Shown here: positions 16,014-21,901 of the stretch, one piece after another | Numbering within the stretch: the stretch's first letter is position 1 | Layout of the letters: the number at the start of each line of letters is the position of its first letter | Source: RUG14186 sp964644555 | GTDB taxonomy: Bacteria; Bacillota; Clostridia; Eubacteriales; Anaerofustaceae | Reading direction: 5' to 3' | Length of the DNA stretch: 25,092 bases | Assembly (NCBI GenBank): GCA_964644555.1 | Contig: CAZXWI010000013.1 | Span: 1-25,092 of the forward strand | The notes under the pieces: generated by a model | Database searches by the model: none | The model's input: only the letters and a program-made list of their open reading frames with translations | What the model was told of the DNA's origin: nothing | Position numbers and translations under genes: made by a program

Positions 16014-16042
16014 ATATTACTACCATTTTTTTATTTTGTCAA
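16014..16042 (-). promoter_or_regulatory. Sigma-A promoter upstream of the liv leader ORF
   Basis: On the minus strand TTGACA (16037-16042), 17 nt, TAATAT (16014-16019). The predicted start near 16007 leaves a roughly 60-nt untranslated leader. This contains TTAAGC/GCTTAA inverted repeats just before the Shine-Dalgarno, sequences that recur at the end of the ORF. Confidence 0.78.
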
Positions 16043-16134
16043 TAACTTTTTTTCATTAATTTCCAATTTATTTCATAAATGGCTTATTTAACGCATAAAT
16101 TTCTATTGATTTATCATTTGAGGTGAGTAAAATC

Positions 16135-16860
16135 ATGCAAAAAAAGACCCGAATCATTGTACTGAGTGCATTTTTTTCTATACTGCTTGTAATTTCCGTC
16201 ATAAGGTTCAATGCAAAAGATAAAGAGAATTTATCAATAGTAAATAACGATGTCATAACCGTTTTAATAGATGCAGGACATGGAGGAGATGACCCGGGAA
16301 GTGTTGTTGAAGAGGTACAAGAAGCCGAAATTAATCTTAAGATTGCACTGTACCTGAAAGAAATTCTTCTGGAAAACGGTTTTGATGTCATAATGACCAG
16401 GTCTGACGAAAACGGCTTAACTTTTTCCGACCAACCAAAGTGGAATAAAATTGATGATATGGCATACCGCCGCAAAATAATCGACTCAGCCCCGTATGAT
16501 ATCATGATAAGCATACATCAAAATTATTACACCGACAAAAGCGTGAGAGGCTCTCAGGTATTTTTTTCCTCCTGTCTAAGTGAGAATGAATATTTGGCAA
16601 ACTCCATACAAACCGAATTAAAATCTATTTCCAAAGTTACCAATAATCGTCAGGTTGCCAGAAACGACGAATACATCGTGCTTAAAAACAATGCCAAACC
16701 CTCTGTTTTGGTGGAGTGTGGGTTTTTGTCAAACAGCGATGAACGATCCATTTTGCAAACCCAAAGTTACCAAATCGAAACAGCCGCTGCCATATATAAG
16801 GGCTTATATAATTACCTTAGCTCCGATTCTTCCGATTCATCAAATCAAATCATGAATTAA
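16135..16860 (+). CDS. N-acetylmuramoyl-L-alanine amidase, CwlD-like
   Basis: A zinc amidase that cleaves the bond between muramic acid and L-alanine in peptidoglycan. The product is 241 residues. Residues 5-23 form a signal anchor, and the amidase type 3 domain follows from about 42 to 228. Zinc and catalytic residues are visible as H49 (LIDAGHGGDDPG), E64 (EAEINLKIA), H128 (ISIHQN) and E194 (LVECGFLSN). Size and single-domain layout match CwlD, which makes muramic delta-lactam in spore cortex, but the exact role is inferred. I chose the ATG at 16135 because the earlier GTG at 16123 overlaps the Shine-Dalgarno GAGGTG. Confidence 0.85.
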   Translation: MQKKTRIIVLSAFFSILLVISVIRFNAKDKENLSIVNNDVITVLIDAGHGGDDPGSVVEEVQEAEINLKIALYLKEILLENGFDVIMTRSDENGLTFSDQPKWNKIDDMAYRRKIIDSAPYDIMISIHQNYYTDKSVRGSQVFFSSCLSENEYLANSIQTELKSISKVTNNRQVARNDEYIVLKNNAKPSVLVECGFLSNSDERSILQTQSYQIETAAAIYKGLYNYLSSDSSDSSNQIMN

Positions 16861-16982
16861 ACGGCATAATTTGCTCATAATATGTCATGTAATAATATTA
16901 TTATTTCATTCTCAAAATATATTATCGGCAAATAAAATCGCAAAGCAAAATCAATGTGATTATCTTAAACTCCACATAAAAC

Positions 16983-17024
16983 AATAAGGTGTGGAATATC
17001 TCCTCACACCTTATTTTAATTTTT
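16983..17024 (+). terminator. Bidirectional terminator between amidase and VanY genes
   Basis: AATAAGGTGTG (16983-16993) and CACACCTTATT (17005-17015) form a perfect 11-bp stem, followed by TTAATTTTT on the plus strand and by GTTTTAT on the minus strand, so it can serve both convergent genes. The rest of 16861-16982 is AT-rich with one palindrome (TAATAATATTATTA at 16890) and no ORF. Confidence 0.75.
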
Positions 17025-17036
17025 ACCGCCCCTTAT

Positions 17037-18074
17037 TTAAGGCATTGCCGCAAATTCTTCCAATGTACGGTAGCCTCCGTTGCGATATTTGAGTGCATTT
17101 TCAACACCTATGTATCTATAGTGCCATGGCTCGTATATATACCCTGTAATATCTTCGTATCCATCGGGGTATCTTAATATAAAGCCGTATTCATAGCAAT
17201 GCTCACTCAGCCACTCAAACTCCTCACTGTCCTCCATTTCCGTAAATAGCGAAAAATAATTACTTCCCCATGTTATATCCATAGTGAGTCCGCTTTGGTG
17301 TTCGCTGGCTCCGGGAGCTGCCGTATCGTTTTGGCTGTCGCCGCCTGCTCTGTCGTAGAGATATTGCTGAGTATCGTAGCTTCTATGCCCCGATAATGCA
17401 TACAAATAATATCCGGCATCGCTTGCGCCTTCAAACATTCGGTATAATGCTTCGATTGCTTCCGTTTCCATGTATGTAACTTCCGAACCTATGGAATATA
17501 CATAATTAAGCCCCGAATGAGTGGTCAGTTCTCCTGCCGCATAATCCGCAGGGACTTTCGATATCTTGTTGATAAGAAGCAGTTTATCGGAATAATCGGT
17601 GGGAGCTAATACTTCCAATTCGATATTTTCGAAATAATCTTCAAATCCAAGCGTTACCGAGTAAGTACCTGTATTTTTCATTACCAATACATTATCTCTT
17701 ATTACTTCAAGAGCCTCATACGAAATTATATCAATTCCGTCCTCTTTATATGTCGTAACATTGCCGCCCTCGTCAGTTACATCATAGATAAATTCAAAAT
17801 AAAGTACCGAACCGAGCATAGCCTTATTACCAGTTATGTTTTTCGGCTGTATTTTTATCGATGTAATGTTTTCGGGATTTATTCCCTTATCTTGCGCCCA
17901 CTTTGCCAGATGCGGATAATCGGTTTCGTTTACCAAAGGCGGTGGCGGCGGTTCGATATGGTTACCGTATAACGAAGCGAATACAAATATCGCAATCAGC
18001 AAAACTACCACTATCACAAAATTTCTTATAAACTTTTTAGGTTTAAACTTTAGTTTTTTCTTTCTGACTTTCAT
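17037..18074 (-). CDS. D-alanyl-D-alanine carboxypeptidase, VanY family
   Basis: A zinc peptidase that trims the terminal D-Ala from peptidoglycan peptides. The product is 345 residues. A basic N-terminus and one transmembrane anchor (about 17-36) are followed by a proline-rich linker (EPPPPP), a beta-rich region of about 100 residues that I do not recognise, and a VanY peptidase domain from about 185 to 325. Metal and catalytic motifs are SEHQSGLTMD (H259, D266) and YEPWHYR (E315, H318), preceded by ALSGHRSYDTQ. The extracellular beta region is an unusual addition. The ribosome binding site is weak (GGTAAGA), so the start is less certain than for neighbours. It is likely a housekeeping enzyme; no vanRS, vanH or vanA genes are near. 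Confidence 0.88.
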   Translation of the reverse strand: MKVRKKKLKFKPKKFIRNFVIVVVLLIAIFVFASLYGNHIEPPPPPLVNETDYPHLAKWAQDKGINPENITSIKIQPKNITGNKAMLGSVLYFEFIYDVTDEGGNVTTYKEDGIDIISYEALEVIRDNVLVMKNTGTYSVTLGFEDYFENIELEVLAPTDYSDKLLLINKISKVPADYAAGELTTHSGLNYVYSIGSEVTYMETEAIEALYRMFEGASDAGYYLYALSGHRSYDTQQYLYDRAGGDSQNDTAAPGASEHQSGLTMDITWGSNYFSLFTEMEDSEEFEWLSEHCYEYGFILRYPDGYEDITGYIYEPWHYRYIGVENALKYRNGGYRTLEEFAAMP

Positions 18075-18102
18075 ATGACTATCTTACCACAAAGATAATC
18101 GA

Positions 18103-18131
18103 AAAATATGACGCATAAAGAAATATGTCAA
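18103..18131 (-). promoter_or_regulatory. Sigma-A promoter of the VanY-family gene
   Basis: On the minus strand TTGACA (18126-18131), 17 nt, TATTTT (18103-18108), about 30 bp before the ATG. Confidence 0.65.
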
Positions 18132-18310
18132 AAATAATCTCGGTGTAACTTTTTACTTTATAAAGTCAAATTTCGACAATTTAACGATTTAGCCTAATAA
18201 ATTGCTAAATTAGCTTAATTATATAAACCAAAATTTCCGAATATCACAAACAGACCGAATTTTATTACAAAAGCAACAAAACCCGAATGCAAAAAAAATA
18301 AAATTTACTC

Positions 18311-18339
18311 TTGACAAATTAAAAACACAAGTCTATAAT
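18311..18339 (+). promoter_or_regulatory. Consensus sigma-A promoter of the TrpX-like operon leader
   Basis: TTGACA (18311-18316), exactly 17 nt, TATAAT (18334-18339): a perfect consensus promoter, the best in the window. The predicted start near 18346 leaves only about 25 nt before the short ORF. Between this promoter and the VanY promoter (18132-18310) I see only AT-rich sequence with TTAGC-containing inverted repeats around 18190-18215. Confidence 0.88.
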
Positions 18340-18371
18340 GCGAATATCATTTTCAAGGAGGGTACAAACAA

Positions 18372-18554
18372 ATGACTGATTCAAAAGTTATCATGGCTTC
18401 AAATAATTCAGATAACAATACTTTGGCATCAACTATGTCTTGTTGTGCTTCTTCTTTGAATGCTTTAGTTAATTTCGCTCGCAATATCTTTGCGAGCTTT
18501 TATTTTATGTTTTATTACTTTATCTACTTTTTCGGATTTCCCGAAACGGTTTGA
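18372..18554 (+). CDS. Short ORF with Phe/Tyr-rich end, candidate leader peptide
   Basis: A 60-codon ORF with an excellent ribosome binding site (AAGGAGGG, 9 nt from ATG) right after a perfect promoter. Residues 1-34 are polar and Asn/Ser-rich; residues 43-56 hold 11 Phe or Tyr out of 14, with no Trp. A strong terminator follows 32 bp after its stop, then the TrpX-like lipoprotein. An 8-nt stretch covering codons 58-60, GAAACGGT (18543-18550), is the exact complement of ACCGTTTC in the terminator loop. This matches the layout of an attenuator leader peptide responding to Phe/Tyr. Caution: the aromatic codons coincide with a T-rich tract after an internal hairpin, so they could be a by-product of an RNA signal. 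Confidence 0.55.
   Translation: MTDSKVIMASNNSDNNTLASTMSCCASSLNALVNFARNIFASFYFMFYYFIYFFGFPETV
18477..18510 (+). promoter_or_regulatory. Hairpin plus T-rich tract inside the leader ORF
   Basis: GCTCGCAA (18477-18484) and TTGCGAGC (18490-18497) form a perfect 8-bp stem with a 5-nt loop, followed by TTTTATTTTATG. It resembles an intrinsic terminator placed within the coding sequence, where a translating ribosome would block its folding. The T-rich tract encodes the start of the aromatic run. Confidence 0.6.
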
Positions 18555-18586
18555 TTTTGTTTGATTTAAAACACTTTTGGTAAATC

Positions 18587-18622
18587 AGCAGGTCGACCGT
18601 TTCAGGCTCGGCCTGCTTTTTT
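18587..18622 (+). terminator. Terminator or attenuator before the TrpX-like gene
   Basis: AGCAGGTCGA (18587-18596) pairs with TCGGCCTGCT (18608-18617), 10 bp including one G-U pair, with an 11-nt loop and a run of six T. The loop holds CCGTTTCAGG, complementary to sequence at the end of the upstream short ORF. No separate promoter is visible between this element and the lipoprotein gene 31 bp downstream. Confidence 0.85.
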
Positions 18623-18652
18623 ATATATTTATTAATTTTAAGGAGGCTTACT

Positions 18653-19597
18653 ATGAAAAAATTAGTATGCATTATGCTTTCAATACTGCTCGTTGCATCA
18701 TTATGCGCTTGCAGCACATCATCCGATGAGGACACACTCAAAATAGGAATCATTCAACTTACCGAACATCAGGCTCTTGACTCCGCAAGAGATGGTTTTG
18801 TAGACAAACTCAACGAAGCAGGAATCAAGGTTGAGATTGATGTTCAGAATGCTCAAGGCGAACAAACTGTTTGTGCAACTATCGCATCTACAATGGTAAA
18901 TGACGGAGTTGACCTTATTCTCGCAATCGCCACACCGGCAGCTCAGGCCGCAGCTCAGGCAACAAGCGATATCCCAATTTTGGTTACCGCAGTTACCGAC
19001 CCTGCAAGCTCAGGTCTTGTTAATTCCAACGAAAACCCGGGAACAAACGTATCCGGTACATCGGACATGAACCCAATCGAAGCTCAGGTAGATCTTCTTC
19101 TTAAATTCGTTCCCGATGCAAAAACAGTCGGAATCCTTTACTGCTCAAGCGAAGACAACTCAATTCTTCAAGCAAATATAGCTGAAGAAGCACTAAAGGC
19201 TAGAAATGTAAATGTGGTAGTTTTCACAGCATCCGATTCAAGCGAAGTACAATCGGTTACTCAAAGCATGGTAGGTAAAGTTGATGCAGTATACATCCCC
19301 ACAGACAACCTCATGGCAGACTCAATGAGTGCTATCGGAATGATTTTAACTCCTGCGGGAATCCCCGTAATTGCAGGTGAAGCAAACATGGTTATGGCAG
19401 GAGGACTTGCAACATACGGTATAGATTACTACGCACTCGGTCAGAAAACAGCTGAAATGGCTATAGATATCCTCGTAAACGGAGCAGATGTATCAACAAT
19501 GCCGATCGCTTACTACGATGAAGAAAGTTTATCACTTACGATAAACGAAGAAACATTAAATCAATTAGGTCTTAAAGTACCGGCTGATTTACAATAA
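18653..19597 (+). CDS. TrpX-like ABC transporter substrate-binding lipoprotein
   Basis: Extracytoplasmic receptor of the ABC_sub_bind family (TrpX type), of which characterised streptococcal members take up tryptophan. The product is 314 residues. A lipoprotein signal peptide ends at SLCAC (lipidated Cys20). Conserved family stretches are IGIIQLTEHQALDSARDGF near residue 31, then ANAQG-like QNAQGEQ, AIATPAAQAA and ILVTAVTDP, and KTVGILYCSSEDNS. AAGGAGG lies upstream of the ATG. The downstream permease and ATPase complete the transporter. The substrate is inferred to be an aromatic or related amino acid from family and the Phe/Tyr-rich leader; it is not shown. Confidence 0.85.
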   Translation: MKKLVCIMLSILLVASLCACSTSSDEDTLKIGIIQLTEHQALDSARDGFVDKLNEAGIKVEIDVQNAQGEQTVCATIASTMVNDGVDLILAIATPAAQAAAQATSDIPILVTAVTDPASSGLVNSNENPGTNVSGTSDMNPIEAQVDLLLKFVPDAKTVGILYCSSEDNSILQANIAEEALKARNVNVVVFTASDSSEVQSVTQSMVGKVDAVYIPTDNLMADSMSAIGMILTPAGIPVIAGEANMVMAGGLATYGIDYYALGQKTAEMAIDILVNGADVSTMPIAYYDEESLSLTINEETLNQLGLKVPADLQ

Positions 19598-19616
19598 TAA
19601 AGCAGGTAACTACCTA

Positions 19617-19655
19617 AAGTTCTGCGGATATGTGTAATACTATGCCGCAGAACTT
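19617..19655 (+). promoter_or_regulatory. Intercistronic hairpin after the TrpX-like gene
   Basis: AAGTTCTGCGG (19617-19627) and CCGCAGAACTT (19645-19655) form a perfect 11-bp stem with a 17-nt loop, followed by ATTTATACAATTT, a weak U-tract. It could be a partial terminator or a message-stabilising hairpin favouring excess binding protein, as in the liv operon. Confidence 0.6.
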
Positions 19656-19713
19656 ATTTATACAATTTCGGCAAATTTCACTTAATAAATCACTGCCATA
19701 TAAATAGGGCAAA

Positions 19714-19743
19714 CTCTTTTGGTACATATAAAGCCCGAAAGAG
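19714..19743 (+). promoter_or_regulatory. Second hairpin before the permease gene
   Basis: CTCTTTTGG (19714-19722) pairs with CCGAAAGAG (19735-19743), 9 bp with one G-U pair and a 12-nt loop, and no U-run. Role unknown; it lies in the 207-bp gap between lipoprotein and permease genes. Confidence 0.4.
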
Positions 19744-19804
19744 CTACCCCGCCTACTACGACAACATATACAAATTAACAAGGTTTCAGAGGAGATAATT
19801 TACA

Positions 19805-20686
19805 ATGGGCTTCATTCAATCATTCATGAAAGCGGTTCCCGGAGCCGTGGCGCAGGGAACTCTATGGGGAATCATGGCCATAGGCGTTTTCATTACTTTT
19901 AAAGTATTAAATTATTCGGATCTTACTGTTGATAACAGTTTCTGCACGGGCGGTGCGGTCAGTGCCATGTGCATCATTGCAGGGGTATCTCCCATCATTT
20001 CACTGCCGGTTGCAATGGTATGCGGTATGTTGGCAGGGCTTATAACAGCACTTTTAAATACTAAATTAAAGATTCCTGCCATTCTTTCGGGCATCTTGAC
20101 ACAGCTTGCACTTTATTCTATCAATATGAGAATAATGCAAAGGGCAAATGTTTCGCTTCTTAAAGAAGAAACATTACTCTCTCTTCGTAATGTAACTTCT
20201 TCTATAGTAATAGGTTTAGCAGTTGTTGCAATTTTGATTGCGTTTTTATATTGGTTTTTCGGCACGGAAATCGGCTGTGCTCTCAGAGCTACAGGCAATA
20301 ACGAAAAAATGTCGAATGCACTCGGAGTTAATACCGATAATATGAAAATTTTGGCTCTCATGATATCAAACGGCATCGTCGCCTTATCGGGAGCATTGCT
20401 TGCGCAATATCAGGGATATGCCGATATCAATATGGGCAGAGGCGCTATAGTAATCGGATTGGCAAGCGTTATTATCGGCGAAGTCATCTTCGGCAAAAAT
20501 GCGAACTTCGGAGTAAAGCTTGTAGGCACAGTTTTCGGCGGAATCGTATACTATCTTATTATCAATCTCGTACTTCAGGCAGGCCTCAGCACAACGGATC
20601 TTAAGCTTTTCAGTGCATTGACCGTGGCAGTTGCTTTGTCGATACCGAATTTCAGAAAAAACAAGGCACACGGAGGCAGAAAGTAA
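19805..20686 (+). CDS. TrpY-like ABC transporter permease
   Basis: Integral membrane subunit of the transporter; 293 residues with about eight hydrophobic helices and similarity to the LivH/ribose-type permease family. Notable stretches are GTLWGIMAIGVFITFKVLNYSDLTVDNSF near the N-terminus, LRATGNNEKMSNALGVNTDNMKI, the cytoplasmic coupling loop, and the glycine-rich GRGAIVIGLASVIIGEVIFG. GAGGAG precedes the ATG. The stop codon shares one base with the start of the ATPase gene (TAATG), so the two are translationally coupled. Confidence 0.88.
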   Translation: MGFIQSFMKAVPGAVAQGTLWGIMAIGVFITFKVLNYSDLTVDNSFCTGGAVSAMCIIAGVSPIISLPVAMVCGMLAGLITALLNTKLKIPAILSGILTQLALYSINMRIMQRANVSLLKEETLLSLRNVTSSIVIGLAVVAILIAFLYWFFGTEIGCALRATGNNEKMSNALGVNTDNMKILALMISNGIVALSGALLAQYQGYADINMGRGAIVIGLASVIIGEVIFGKNANFGVKLVGTVFGGIVYYLIINLVLQAGLSTTDLKLFSALTVAVALSIPNFRKNKAHGGRK

Positions 20687-21480
20687 TGTTAGATGTATCA
20701 AATATAAACAAAACATTTAATGCAGGTACAATTAACGAAAACCATGCAATCAAAGATTTGTCGATGCATTTTGACAAAGGCGACTATGTTGCGGTAATCG
20801 GAGGCAACGGTGCAGGAAAATCGACCATGCTCAATCTCATTTCGGGAGGCCTCAGCGTTGACAGCGGGAAAATAACTCTTGATAATCAAGACATTACCAA
20901 AATGCCCGAACACAAGAGAGCCAAATACATAGGCAGGGTTTTCCAAGACCCGATGATGGGCACAGCCGCAGACATGCTCATTGAAGAAAATATGGCAATG
21001 GCATACAGAAGAGGTAAAAAGCGTGGTTTCGGCTGGTACACAAGTGCACAGGAAAGAGAGATGTTTTGTGAAATGCTCTTAAAGCTCGGACTCGGCCTTG
21101 AAGATCGTTTGAGTGCCAAAATAGGGTTGCTCAGCGGAGGGCAAAGACAAGCGGTTACTCTTCTTATGGCAACCATGAACGAACCGAAACTTTTACTTTT
21201 AGACGAACACACAGCGGCACTCGATCCGAAAACAGCCGCAAAAGTAATGGAAATATCAAACGAAATCATCACCGAGAAGCACCTCACGACGCTTATGGTT
21301 ACTCACAACATGAAAGATGCTATCACATACGGAAATCGCCTTATTATGATGAATAAGGGGCAAATCGTCTTGGATATCAGGGGTGAAGAGAAGCAAAAAC
21401 TCACCGTTAATGAGCTTATAGAGCGTTTTTCCACAGTCAGCGGAGATGAAGTGGTAGACGAAAAGCTTTTGTTGTCGTAA
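20686..21480 (+). CDS. TrpZ-like ABC transporter ATP-binding protein
   Basis: ATPase of the same transporter; 264 residues. Walker A is GGNGAGKST (39-47), the signature reads LLSGGQRQAVTLLMA, and Walker B is LLLLDEH followed by TAALDPKT; the switch histidine is in MVTHNM. The residue after the catalytic Glu is His rather than the common Pro, which is usual for this subfamily. Gene order receptor-permease-ATPase equals trpXYZ. Confidence 0.88.
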   Translation: MLDVSNINKTFNAGTINENHAIKDLSMHFDKGDYVAVIGGNGAGKSTMLNLISGGLSVDSGKITLDNQDITKMPEHKRAKYIGRVFQDPMMGTAADMLIEENMAMAYRRGKKRGFGWYTSAQEREMFCEMLLKLGLGLEDRLSAKIGLLSGGQRQAVTLLMATMNEPKLLLLDEHTAALDPKTAAKVMEISNEIITEKHLTTLMVTHNMKDAITYGNRLIMMNKGQIVLDIRGEEKQKLTVNELIERFSTVSGDEVVDEKLLLS

Positions 21481-21520
21481 AATTCAGATACCTATAATGA
21501 TTTATATATTTATTTTAATG

Positions 21521-21542
21521 CCTCCCGTATGGGAGGTTTTTT
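21521..21542 (+). terminator. Terminator of the TrpXYZ-like operon
   Basis: CCTCCC-GTAT-GGGAGG (21521-21536) followed by TTTTTT, 40 bp after the ATPase stop. Confidence 0.9.
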
Positions 21543-21558
21543 ACGGGCAGAATACTCT

Positions 21559-21626
21559 GAGAACTGGTCTCGATGAATGGATTTTCGTGGTTTTAGGGGA
21601 ATTTTATTATCAAAGGACCAGTTCTC
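21559..21626 (+). repeat. Dispersed imperfect palindrome, copy 3 (68 bp)
   Basis: The perfect 11-bp terminal arms GAGAACTGGTC (21559-21569) and GACCAGTTCTC (21616-21626) enclose a 46-nt interior containing TGGATTTTCGTGG. Copies at 6905-6973 (inverted) and 10874-10939 align over their length, and a half copy lies at 6771. This copy has the best-preserved arms. It sits between the TrpXYZ-like terminator and the feo terminator, again a convergent junction. Confidence 0.78.
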
Positions 21627-21671
21627 TATATCCTATTATTATCTACCTCTTATCTTTCTTCACTACCCCAC

Positions 21672-21712
21672 AAAAAACGCCCTGTCGCCTCACCACAGCA
21701 AGACGACAGAGC
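21672..21712 (-). terminator. Terminator of the feo operon
   Basis: On the minus strand GCTCTGTCG and CGACAGGGC (21704-21712 with 21679-21687) form a 9-bp stem with one G-U pair, followed by GTTTTTTG. Confidence 0.8.
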
Positions 21713-21753
21713 ATTTTCGGTGGTATACTTTATATATAAAACTTATATATAAC

Positions 21754-21900
21754 TTATTTACAATTGCAATTGCTGCCCGAACAGCACTTTGAAGCAGGAC
21801 AGCCTATGCATTTTTGACCGCTTTTCTTTGCCTTATATATATATACCGATGCTCCGGCGATAATACCTATGATTACCAATGCAATTACAATATTTTCCAT
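21754..21900 (-). CDS. FeoB-associated Cys-rich membrane protein
   Basis: A 48-residue protein starting MENIVIALVIIGIIAGASVY, with one N-terminal membrane helix (about 3-22), a short basic stretch and a cysteine-rich tail: CIGCPASKCC, then CNC near the end (six Cys in total). This architecture matches the small FeoB-associated family found next to feoB in many Clostridia; its function in ferrous iron uptake is not established. The start codon lies 1 bp after the feoB stop, with AAAGGAAA as ribosome binding site inside feoB. It is probably translated with FeoB. Confidence 0.85.
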   Translation of the reverse strand: MENIVIALVIIGIIAGASVYIYKAKKSGQKCIGCPASKCCSGSNCNCK

Positions 21901-21901
21901 A

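Noticed and set aside
15675..16042. T-box riboswitch upstream of livK
   Set aside because: The conserved AGGGTGGNACCGCG motif and the usual stem I pattern are absent; the leader instead has a well-started short ORF.
17037..18074. Vancomycin-resistance gene vanY as part of a resistance cluster
   Set aside because: No vanR, vanS, vanH, vanA or vanX genes nearby; VanY-domain carboxypeptidases are common housekeeping enzymes in Clostridia.
18340..18650. T-box riboswitch upstream of the TrpX-like gene
   Set aside because: No T-box motif, and the distance from promoter to ORF is only about 25 nt.
21497..21792. Plus-strand open frames after the TrpZ-like gene
   Set aside because: They cross two terminators and a palindromic repeat and overlap the FeoB-associated gene; no ribosome binding site.
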